Source: Streptomyces ossamyceticus
GTDB taxonomy: Bacteria > Actinomycetota > Actinomycetes > Streptomycetales > Streptomycetaceae
Direction: 5' to 3'
NCBI RefSeq assembly: GCF_001418475.1
Contig: NZ_LIQX01000142.1
Span: 1-39,953, forward strand
Length of the DNA: 39,953 nt
Shown here: positions 22,743 through 29,093 of the stretch, one piece after another
Position numbering within the stretch: position 1 is the first letter of the stretch
Layout of the letters: each line of letters opens with the position of its first letter
Program-made: the position numbers and the translations under genes
Notes under the pieces: model-generated
The model's input: the letters and a program-made list of their open reading frames with translations, nothing else
The model's database searches: none
Told to the model about the DNA's origin: nothing

Positions 22743-22931
22743 ATGGCTCGAAGAGCGAGAAAACCACTACTGCCACAACTAATCTGGGGTCCCCCGAAGC
22801 GGACACGCCGACAAGCCAGCGCAGTTGCCGTGCGGCGCATTTATGCCCAACCACCCGAGAACCGACGCTTGCTTGAAGACTTCCTCGTTGCAGCAGTAAT
22901 CAGTGTTGGCCTGGTGGCCATCTTGGTATGA
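22743..22931 (+). CDS. 62-aa protein with C-terminal membrane segment
   Basis: ATG 22743 follows GAGG at a slightly long distance. The product has a basic N-terminal half (MARRARKPLLPQL, GPPKRTRRQ) and ends in a hydrophobic segment (FLVAAVISVGLVAILV). This resembles a tail-anchored small membrane protein. An overlapping frame from 22685 has a good purine-rich site but an unlikely composition. The Ymh-like gene starts 7 bases after the stop. Confidence 0.45.
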   Translation: MARRARKPLLPQLIWGPPKRTRRQASAVAVRRIYAQPPENRRLLEDFLVAAVISVGLVAILV

Positions 22932-22938
22932 TCCGGCA

Positions 22939-23664
22939 ATGCAGACGCGGCAAGCAATCCAGAACCTGAAGCAGCTGAAGGACGAGGCCCAGCAAGAGGG
23001 GTTGCGTCTCCAGGCGGATGACAAGTTCTCTTCGTGGAAGGGGCGGGTGCAATCCGTCCTTACTCGGTCCCTTGGCGTAGACCATCATCTGACACAGGCG
23101 TTCAAGAAGAACCGATATAGCCTCATGGCCTTCTCTACGAGTACGCCTGACAGCGCATTTAGCAAGGCGTTCCTTGACGGTGTGAAACGCGCCTGTGGAC
23201 TCCTCGATGCCGCAGTCTTCGAGTTGGAGCAGGCCGGGACGAGCGATGACGCGGTAGACGAAACTGCCTTCGATCCCGACCTCTGGGCACATGTGCAAAT
23301 CCACGTACAGCATGAGAACTGGCAGGCGGTTGCGAGCCAGACAGCGATCTTTGTCGAGGATCGTGTTCGTCAGTGGTGTGGTGACCCGAAGGACCGGGAT
23401 GGACGCACGCTCGTTGGGAAGGGCTTGTTCGCCAAGGTCCTTGCGAACGATGGCCAGTTCCGGCTTGGGAAGGAAGCTGGGGAGTGGGAGGGCTGGCGCG
23501 GGATCGGGATGGGCTTCACCCAGGCGCTCGGGAACGTTGACCGTCATAACATCCAGAAGCGCGCGGACGCCAAGCGCTATGCGTTCGGGGTGCTCGGCGT
23601 CGGCAGTCTGATCCTTACGCAGCTGCGGCACCAGCACAGCGAGGATTTGACACTGGACGAGTAG
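22939..23664 (+). CDS. Ymh/TIGR02391-family protein (HEPN-superfamily, abortive-infection type)
   Basis: ATG 22939 gives a 241-residue helical protein. The C-terminal half (DLWAHVQIHVQHENWQ, IFVEDRVRQW, then KGLFAKVL and GMGFTQALGNVDRHN) matches the layout of TIGR02391/Ymh proteins. These are counted among HEPN-type proteins and are frequent in defence islands. The motif that normally reads RN(x)nH is altered to DRHN, so catalysis is uncertain. The hairpin at 23695-23723 probably terminates it. With the tandem HEPN-like pair, three such genes occur within 3.2 kb. Confidence 0.6.
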   Translation: MQTRQAIQNLKQLKDEAQQEGLRLQADDKFSSWKGRVQSVLTRSLGVDHHLTQAFKKNRYSLMAFSTSTPDSAFSKAFLDGVKRACGLLDAAVFELEQAGTSDDAVDETAFDPDLWAHVQIHVQHENWQAVASQTAIFVEDRVRQWCGDPKDRDGRTLVGKGLFAKVLANDGQFRLGKEAGEWEGWRGIGMGFTQALGNVDRHNIQKRADAKRYAFGVLGVGSLILTQLRHQHSEDLTLDE

Positions 23665-24076
23665 TCCCTTCATGACGATGTGCGCCTCGTGGGTCAGATC
23701 AGGCGGACTGGCACTTTGATCTGCCCGACCAAACCTCGGCGCCGGCGTAGCCTTGGATCGTCGGCTTCTACTGCCGTCTGCGGTGCCGTCATGGTCGAGC
23801 CGTTGCAGACGCCGCCAGATGCACGAGTAGCTGCGGTCGGTCCCGTCTCCCCGCTGGCTGCGGGTGAGAACGTCACCGCTTACCGCCGCAGACGGCAACC
23901 GCTGAACGCTGCGGCCATCGACGGCTGCGGCCTCGCACTGAAACCCTCCGATCCAATCGCACGCCGGCGAACGCCGTAGGTCGAGCCGATCCAGCGTGCC
24001 GACACAACAGCACCCCGTGCCGTGGTCGGCTACGGGGCGTTCCAGGTGGCAGCGTACTGCTGCTTGGTCGTCGAGA
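23665..24076. other. 412-base gene-free region with hairpin, long-range inverted repeat and repeat unit
   Basis: The contents in order are a CAGATCA/TGATCTG hairpin (23695-23723) that likely ends the Ymh-like gene, a 12-bp perfect inverted repeat TGCCGTCTGCGG (23772-23783) / CCGCAGACGGCA (23886-23897) about 100 bases apart, and the terminator-plus-motif unit at 23950-24043. No convincing coding frame is seen. The inverted repeat could be a structured RNA or the remains of a small mobile element. Confidence 0.5.
23950..24043 (-). repeat. Terminator + recurrent motif unit (inverted partner of 26169-26261), copy 5
   Basis: Read on the minus strand it holds a hairpin ACGGGGTG-type stem (24011-24038), a spacer with CTGTTGTGTC, and then the motif arm CGACCTACG...GCCGGC (23963-23983). 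It resembles 26169-26261 over its whole length, including a 21-base identical stretch. The two units flank the 24.08-26.14 kb cassette in inverted orientation. Confidence 0.65.
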
Positions 24077-24331
24077 TCAGTAGCCGTCTGGCTTCCGCCT
24101 GACGAAGACAGTCACGGACTGGCTGCTGTAGTTCTGGACGAACAGCACCACGCGCATGGAGCCGTCCGCCATGCGCTGGTCGTTCCGTACCCACGTTACG
24201 AGGTCGTAGCCGTCTGCGTTGTCGGTGACGTCCAGTTCGGGGATCAGCTCCTCTGCTTCGTACTCCCCGATGACGATGCGCCTGTCCTCGTGGGGCGGGA
24301 TGACTTCGGAAGCCAACAGTTCACCGCTCAT
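24077..24331 (-). CDS. Small beta-rich protein, 84 aa (pair member 2)
   Basis: The product has alternating hydrophobic strands (RRIVIGEYEAEEL, YDLVTWVRN, MRVVLFVQNYSSQSVTVFVRR). Its ending resembles the end of the 24328-24648 product (YELVMHVANPSHQTVTVEVQRL), so the two look like diverged copies. The genes overlap by ATGA, which couples their translation. No signal peptide or motif is present. Confidence 0.6.
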   Translation of the reverse strand: MSGELLASEVIPPHEDRRIVIGEYEAEELIPELDVTDNADGYDLVTWVRNDQRMADGSMRVVLFVQNYSSQSVTVFVRRKPDGY

Positions 24332-24648
24332 AGCCGCTGTACCTCGACGGTCACTGTCTGGTGGCTGGGATTAGCAACATGCATCACCAGCTCGTACGCG
24401 TCGTACGCCGCTGCCAGTTTGGTGATCTGTACTTTCACGTCCTCGGGATCGCAGTACGGGGCTACTTCGATCGAGAAGCCAACGAGCCGCTCATCAGCCT
24501 TGAACTCGCCAAGCGAGACATGATCCGTACTTTGGGAACCTACCTCGAACACTAAGAAGGGATCGGTTTTCTGGGTCGTGGCTGCACGCAGAAGCCGGGA
24601 GGCTTCGGACTCTCTTCGGGGTACTGGCACTGGTTGCGTATTCTTCAT
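24328..24648 (-). CDS. Small beta-rich protein, 106 aa (pair member 1)
   Basis: ATG 24648 has GGAAGA upstream. The N-terminal 30 residues are polar (MKNTQPVPVPRRESEASRL) and precede a domain of alternating strands (FLVFEVGS, LVGFSIEVAPY, VKVQITKL, YELVMHVAN). The two-gene transcript is divergent from the HTH-methyltransferase across a low-GC region, suggesting shared regulation. No function is recognised. Confidence 0.6.
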   Translation of the reverse strand: MKNTQPVPVPRRESEASRLLRAATTQKTDPFLVFEVGSQSTDHVSLGEFKADERLVGFSIEVAPYCDPEDVKVQITKLAAAYDAYELVMHVANPSHQTVTVEVQRL

Positions 24649-24890
24649 TATGCGTCTTCCTTTGACTTTAGGGCGGAATATTTCAAAGGAGGCGCAATTA
24701 GTGTATATTATGTGTAGGTAATATGCGCTCAGCTTTAAAACTCCACTTTCTGGTTTAGAGGCGTATAATTGCCTTAGAGGTGTAAAAAGCAATCCCCGCC
24801 ATGAGTGGGTAGCAAAAGCGCCATGCTGCTTCTATCTTACCGATTTTTTGTGAAGCATGCAATATTAAGTAACCGAAGTAACAACTAAAT
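24649..24890. promoter_or_regulatory. AT-rich divergent promoter region
   Basis: This 242-base stretch is clearly lower in GC than its surroundings and separates the small beta-protein pair from the HTH-methyltransferase gene. It contains several AT-rich runs such as TATATTATGTG and TTTTTTGTG. Such DNA is a natural target for the Lsr2 protein carried by this element. No ribosome binding site is seen before ATG 24891, so that mRNA may be leaderless. Confidence 0.45.
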
Positions 24891-26135
24891 ATGCCCTACT
24901 TTAAACAATCCGAACTTGCCGATCTGTACGGCGTATCTGCGAAGACCGTCTACAATTGGATTGACTCAGCCAAGCATGGCCAGGTTGACTTGAAGCTTTA
25001 CGCGAAGGGAAAGTCCGCCTTCGTATTAGACACCCCGGAAAACCGTCTTGTGCTGAAGGTACTTGCCGAGAAGGGTAAGAAGCACCGAAACGCGGCGTAC
25101 TACAAGGTGGTCCAGCCGAAAGTAGAGTTCTTCGACATCTATAGCGAGCGCCAGATCCTCGACATCATTACGAACCTGAGCGTCCACGGTGAAATTCCGC
25201 TCCAGTACAACTACTTACAGGATGGCGCAAAGAACTGGGAAGGCCGGATGGAGCGCTTCGAGTCAGAGGGTGCGGCCAACTCGCTTATGAGCACCATCGA
25301 ACTCATCCAGGACAACCTCGTCACCATCGACCGCTTCCTCAAGAACAAGAAGAAGGTCAACGTCATCGACCTCGGGGTCGGTAACGCCCGGCCGGTCAAG
25401 GAGCTGCTGGGACACCTGCTTGAGCGTGGTGTACTTCATCGCTATATCGGTATCGACATCAGCCCGGCGATGCTTGGGATAGCCAAGCGGAACATCAAAG
25501 AGTGGTATGGCGACGCCGTGCACTTTGAGGGCTACGAACGGGACATAACCAACGAGCAGTTTGACGACCTGGTCGTAGCCGACATGCTCGATGAGGAGGC
25601 CGACCAAACTTTAAACCTTGTCCTGTTGCTTGGAGGCACCTCGGTCAACTTCCGTTCTTCCAATGACGCTCTTAAGCCCATCTTCAACAGCATGCACCGC
25701 AATGACCTCCTGATCCATACGCTCAAGCCGGACACCGAAGCATCGAGGCGGTATCTGGACTTAGGGCCGGTGCCAGGCTCGGTTAGCCTGGCACCCAACT
25801 TCAAGTACATTCTTGATCTGCTGAACATCGACGATTCGACGTACGACGTAGAGAGTGGCTTCGACAGCGAAAAGAAGATGCGCTATGTACGCGTCCGGCT
25901 CAAGGCGGCGCTGCACATCCAGTTCGACCTAGGCGGCACCAAGAAGCGCGAGGTGCACCTAGAGAAGGGCGATGCCATTCTTCTGTTTCGCGCGTGGCAC
26001 TTATCGACGCCCGAAATCATCACCGAGTTGGGTAAGGCCGGATTCATGTTCCTGCACGCGAGCCTCACCGAAGACCGCCAGTACTTCCTGTCTATCTCTG
26101 GTGTTGAGCGCCCCAACGACAGCGAACGCGTATAG
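24891..26135 (+). CDS. HTH-fused EgtD-like (histidine-specific type) SAM methyltransferase
   Basis: The 414-residue protein starts with a helix-turn-helix (FKQSELADLYGVSAKTVYNWI, residues 4-24), has a charged linker, and then a methyltransferase core with motif I VIDLGVGNARPVKELL (158-173), YIGIDISPAML and DLVVADML. The region IPLQYNYLQDGAKNWEGRMERF upstream of motif I and the overall order resemble the EgtD/DUF2260 group that trimethylates histidine in ergothioneine synthesis. No other ergothioneine genes are present, so the substrate is probably different. The fused DNA-binding domain suggests a regulator that also methylates, or an enzyme tethered to DNA. It forms a cassette with the divergent small genes, bounded by inverted repeats. 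Confidence 0.65.
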   Translation: MPYFKQSELADLYGVSAKTVYNWIDSAKHGQVDLKLYAKGKSAFVLDTPENRLVLKVLAEKGKKHRNAAYYKVVQPKVEFFDIYSERQILDIITNLSVHGEIPLQYNYLQDGAKNWEGRMERFESEGAANSLMSTIELIQDNLVTIDRFLKNKKKVNVIDLGVGNARPVKELLGHLLERGVLHRYIGIDISPAMLGIAKRNIKEWYGDAVHFEGYERDITNEQFDDLVVADMLDEEADQTLNLVLLLGGTSVNFRSSNDALKPIFNSMHRNDLLIHTLKPDTEASRRYLDLGPVPGSVSLAPNFKYILDLLNIDDSTYDVESGFDSEKKMRYVRVRLKAALHIQFDLGGTKKREVHLEKGDAILLFRAWHLSTPEIITELGKAGFMFLHASLTEDRQYFLSISGVERPNDSERV

Positions 26136-26168
26136 ACAGTTTCTTGCCCCGTGGGTTCGCCGACCCTT

Positions 26169-26261
26169 GAACACCCCGTAGCCGAGCATGGCACGGGGTG
26201 CTGTTGTGTCTGCGGTTGGTTCGGTGCGACCTACCGCCCCCCGCCGGCGTGTGGTTAGATC
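26169..26261 (+). repeat. Terminator + recurrent motif unit (inverted partner of 23950-24043), copy 6
   Basis: It holds the hairpin CACCCCGT/ACGGGGTG (26172-26200), a CTGTTGTGTC spacer, and the motif CGACCTACC (26227-26235), spacer GCCCCCC, GCCGGC (26243-26248). It begins 34 bases after the stop of the HTH-methyltransferase gene and serves as its terminator. Confidence 0.65.
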
Positions 26262-26317
26262 ACACGCTTCCAGAGATGGGGCCGCCGCTGTCGACGTCCC
26301 CTTGTGGAAGATCGAAG

Positions 26318-27445
26318 CTACCGGCTCACGCCTGCGGCCAGCTTGCTTCCGTCCATCTCGTCTTCCAGCACCCAGACGAACGCGACTCCGCCCTTCGGGA
26401 ACGTCCAGCCCTCGTAGGCCACTTCGACACTCGGGGATGGATCGGAGGCTTCAAGGTGTCGGTACCTCGGCTGCCGCGGACCGGACAGGTAGTCGAGGAC
26501 GTTCATGCGACGGATGCCGCAGTCGCCGTACCAGAGTTCAGCGCGGAAGTTCTTGGTCGGTTGGCTCAAGTCGAGGTGAAGCGTGTGGCCGTGCCGTTGG
26601 ACCAGGACGCGGTACGTGTACGAGATGGTGACTTCGTCCTTCCCAGTTACCTCGTCGTCGAGGGTGCAGGTGAGGACCTGGCCTCCCTTGCGAACGCTAC
26701 GTCGGATGCTCTGGTTCTTTCCATCCACCGCGACTTGCACCAGATCGAAGACAGCAGGGGAAGCGGCATCGAGGCCGCTGTTTCGCCCGAAGTACCAGGC
26801 AACCGTGGAAGCCGGGTCTACGGAGAGCTCTCTGTAGAGGTTCTTATCTGAAACACATGAGAAGCGCAGAATGCGATTCGGTGGCGTGACACGGGACTCC
26901 CACGAGATGGTGGCTACGAACATCGAGCCCTCGCCGGAAGCCGGCCCGTTCTTCCAAGGTGTGAGTGCTACTGAAACGTGGGCGTCCTCCTGGCGCTGCT
27001 TCGCCCCGATGATCTGCTCTTTCAAGTCTCGATACGCGTCAGCAGCAAGTTCCTTGTCGCCGAGCCGGATGCCCAACGTGTTCTCGACGATGCGGTCAAG
27101 CGTCTTGTCCGAGGCAACATTGGTCAGGGAGTCCGGGGCGAAGGCGAAGCCGTCTACGACAGCGTCACGCATGGCGGACGCTTCCTCAACGAGGATCTTC
27201 CGCAACCGTGCGTTGGCTCGCTTTTCGCCGTCGGTCTGGTCGATGTAGGCGAAGGCAATGGCAATGAGCCCGGTCGTGAAGAGTGCCGAGCCCACGTCCA
27301 TGACAGGCAGAGCGTTGAGCCAGCCCACGGCCATACTGCCGCTTGCCCAGTGAGCGATGACCATCAGGGCAATGCCAACCACCGTGACGATGGTCGAGAG
27401 CAGTGCAAGCTTGGTCTTGTAGAGACGTTCTAACGGGCTCGACAT
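26318..27445 (-). CDS. Two-helix membrane protein with large cytosolic domain, hypothetical
   Basis: The 375-residue product has two N-terminal membrane segments (LLSTIVTVVGIALMVIAHW; SALFTTGLIAIAFAYI), a charged helix (GEKRANARLRKILVEEASAM), and a soluble domain with many beta strands. ATG 27445 is preferred; no clear Shine-Dalgarno precedes it. This arrangement (membrane anchor plus cytosolic sensor or effector domain) is common among defence effectors that act on membranes, but no known domain is recognised. It lies in the cargo region between the methyltransferase cassette and a micro-ORF with its own terminator. Confidence 0.6.
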   Translation of the reverse strand: MSSPLERLYKTKLALLSTIVTVVGIALMVIAHWASGSMAVGWLNALPVMDVGSALFTTGLIAIAFAYIDQTDGEKRANARLRKILVEEASAMRDAVVDGFAFAPDSLTNVASDKTLDRIVENTLGIRLGDKELAADAYRDLKEQIIGAKQRQEDAHVSVALTPWKNGPASGEGSMFVATISWESRVTPPNRILRFSCVSDKNLYRELSVDPASTVAWYFGRNSGLDAASPAVFDLVQVAVDGKNQSIRRSVRKGGQVLTCTLDDEVTGKDEVTISYTYRVLVQRHGHTLHLDLSQPTKNFRAELWYGDCGIRRMNVLDYLSGPRQPRYRHLEASDPSPSVEVAYEGWTFPKGGVAFVWVLEDEMDGSKLAAGVSR

Positions 27446-27498
27446 ATACAAGATCAATTATACAGAACTCGCAGGTCAGAGCAATGGTTCGCTCAGCA

Positions 27499-27534
27499 GG
27501 AAGCCCCGAGCCACGGGGTGGACTCGGGGCTTCC
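27499..27534 (-). terminator. 12-bp perfect hairpin after the micro-ORF
   Basis: GGAAGCCCCGAG (27499-27510) and CTCGGGGCTTCC (27523-27534) are exact complements. It lies 22 bases beyond the stop of the 27556-27606 micro-ORF, on the side expected for its terminator. Confidence 0.65.
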
Positions 27535-27555
27535 AGGGGTACGCGGGGACGAGCG

Positions 27556-27606
27556 TCAGCGCTTCGTGTCTCCGCCACCACCACCGTTGCCCTTGGCGTG
27601 CAACAT
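27556..27606 (-). CDS. 16-aa glycine-rich micro-ORF
   Basis: ATG 27606 opens MLHAKGNGGGGGDTKR and a stop. It has a perfect extended Shine-Dalgarno (GGAGGTGATGA) at optimal spacing and a 12-bp terminator just downstream, forming a complete tiny transcription unit. The leader is nearly the same as that of the 42-aa zinc-finger gene at 17310. It could be a small peptide, a leader peptide or a signal; no modifying enzyme is adjacent. It is divergent from the XRE gene at 27732. Confidence 0.45.
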   Translation of the reverse strand: MLHAKGNGGGGGDTKR

Positions 27607-27675
27607 GATCATCACCTCCCCTCGTTCGAGAACTGCCACGCCAGAATAGGACACAAAGTCATGGGATGCAGAGTG

Positions 27676-27712
27676 TTGGGACACATACTCTCTGGATCTT
27701 GAGGCTTGGGAC
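27676..27712. promoter_or_regulatory. Direct repeats before the small XRE gene
   Basis: TTGGGAC occurs at 27676-27682 and 27706-27712, 30 bases apart and thus on the same face of the helix, each followed by a purine-rich AT pair. The last copy is 19 bases before ATG 27732. They are candidate operator half-sites for self-regulation by the XRE protein and for control of the divergent micro-ORF. Confidence 0.4.
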
Positions 27713-27731
27713 GTATGGGCTAGGGCTCGCC

Positions 27732-27992
27732 ATGGCAAAACAGCCCATCTCAGACGCAGCGCAGACGTTCGGCGCGCGGGTGCGTGCCCGCCGGAACGAG
27801 CTCGGCAAGAGTCAGGAACGCCTTGCCGACGACAGCGGAATGCACTGGACGTTCATTGGTCAGGTCGAACGCGGCCAGCGCAACGTCAGCTTGCACAACA
27901 TCCTCAAGCTGGCCGATGCGCTCGGGATTGATGCGGGCGACCTCGTGCAGGGCCTCAAGGCTCCAGAAGACTCCACGGGCAGCCAGGAGTAG
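27732..27992 (+). CDS. Small XRE-family DNA-binding protein
   Basis: The 86-residue product is almost only a helix-turn-helix: FGARVRARRNELGKSQERLA, then GMHWTFIGQVERGQRNVS and LHNILKLADALGIDAGDLV. This is the Cro/C1 type common in restriction-modification control and element repression. ATG 27732 has a weak ribosome binding site. A short tail follows the domain. It is the only small repressor-like gene next to the PD-(D/E)xK-like gene. Confidence 0.85.
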   Translation: MAKQPISDAAQTFGARVRARRNELGKSQERLADDSGMHWTFIGQVERGQRNVSLHNILKLADALGIDAGDLVQGLKAPEDSTGSQE

Positions 27993-28001
27993 GGCTGAAA
28001 A

Positions 28002-28042
28002 AGCGTCGCCCCGACAAAGAGCGAGGACGGCAGGGCGACGCT
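28002..28042 (+). terminator. Hairpin terminator of the XRE gene
   Basis: AGCGTCGCCC (28002-28011) pairs perfectly with GGGCGACGCT (28033-28042), ten bases after the stop codon. The A-rich stretch just before it gives a U-run on the other strand. Confidence 0.65.
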
Positions 28043-28081
28043 CGTCATTCAAGCGTGCTGGTTGGTGTAGCCGGTTCGCGT

Positions 28082-28103
28082 CGACCTACAGCGCGTGGCC
28101 GGC
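28082..28103 (-). repeat. Recurrent intergenic motif, copy 7
   Basis: CGACCTACA (28082-28090), spacer GCGCGTG, GCCGGC (28098-28103); the motif reads on the minus strand. As at 26169-26261 it follows a terminator hairpin and a GGTTGG-containing spacer. Confidence 0.6.
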
Positions 28104-28145
28104 GCGCAGTTGAACCTGCGGTTCATGCCCGGTAGGGCACCTTCG

Positions 28146-29012
28146 TCACCCGTTGGTGGGTACGCCGTCCGTACTCATCACCCGCGTGATCCTGAAGATG
28201 GCCACAGTCCCCAAGAACGGCGATGGGCCACCAGTGAGGGGATAGTCGTCCTTCGTTGCGGCGAAGAGAGCGAGCTTCTTCTCCGCAAGCTCCTCCAGGA
28301 TGGCGGTGATGCTTCGCTGTGCGTCCCGTACCGAGGCGCGAGAGAACTCGATGTCTGACGAGACGTCGCTCCAGTCCCGGAAGCTTTGAACGGCGCTGTC
28401 TATGAGGTCCTGCTCCTCGTCGGTGCAGTTGTCTGGTTCCTCATGCGGCAACCATCCAAGGCAGCCGGAGAGGATCGGCCAGAGGTCACGCCCTGTCTTC
28501 ATGTGGTCGAGCAGCACGACTTCAAACTCCGGCTCGTCCACCGTGATGACGTCGATGATTCTGTCGACCTGCTCCTTCTTGAACTTGCTGATCTCGTCGG
28601 CCAGCGTCTTGAGCCCCCACACCTCGATGGAGACGCTGGGGTACAACGGGCGAAGCTCGTTGTCGATGAACTGGTCGACCTCGCCCGGCAAGGTGTCGTT
28701 GGTGAGGAAGCGCCACACCCGTACGTCACGGTGCTCCTGGAGGCAGCCTTCCAAGTCACCACGGATCTTCGCCTTAGTCTTGTCGATTCGCTCACCGCGC
28801 GTCGCGTGTGCTGCGAAGAACACCCGAGCCTTCGGGCAGTAGCCATCGTTCTTGGTGTCGCCCTTCGGCCCGGCCGCTCGCACAGGTTGGTAGTCGCTGG
28901 GGTACAGCTCCAGGCCGAGCCTGTCCATGCAGTCCTGGAACGCGTTGCCCTCCAGTCGGAGGAGCTGACCTTCCACGAGCTTTCGCAGTGAGTTCTGATC
29001 CACGACAGCCAT
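28146..29012 (-). CDS. PD-(D/E)xK-like nuclease-domain protein, defence-associated type
   Basis: The 288-residue protein has an N-terminal stretch QLLRLEGNAFQDCMDRLGLELYP, then GPKGDTKNDGYCPKARVFFAAHA. This G(D)xxNDG motif followed by a beta strand is typical of a restriction-endonuclease-like fold found in many defence-linked proteins; Asp and the following strand residues would bind the metal. The DLEGCLQEHRDVRVWRF and VWGLKTLADEI segments fit the rest of that domain. The C-terminal half is helical and may be the partner-specific part. ATG 29012 lacks a Shine-Dalgarno; GTG 29003 is an alternative. The motif is recognised by eye only. Confidence 0.55.
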   Translation of the reverse strand: MAVVDQNSLRKLVEGQLLRLEGNAFQDCMDRLGLELYPSDYQPVRAAGPKGDTKNDGYCPKARVFFAAHATRGERIDKTKAKIRGDLEGCLQEHRDVRVWRFLTNDTLPGEVDQFIDNELRPLYPSVSIEVWGLKTLADEISKFKKEQVDRIIDVITVDEPEFEVVLLDHMKTGRDLWPILSGCLGWLPHEEPDNCTDEEQDLIDSAVQSFRDWSDVSSDIEFSRASVRDAQRSITAILEELAEKKLALFAATKDDYPLTGGPSPFLGTVAIFRITRVMSTDGVPTNG

Positions 29013-29093
29013 TACCGCACAGCACGTGCGTCCTGCGCAGCTAGGTCGCACGGGTCAAGTGGCCGTGGCCGGCGGTGGGTTGGCAGGCTCGAT

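Noticed and set aside
22900..23898. Long minus-strand frame opposite the Ymh-like gene
   Set aside because: The plus strand has the family motifs; the minus frame has none and runs into an inverted repeat region.
27556..27606. RiPP precursor for the radical SAM enzyme at 6310
   Set aside because: It is 20 kb away, has no cysteine or typical core, and is a separate transcription unit.
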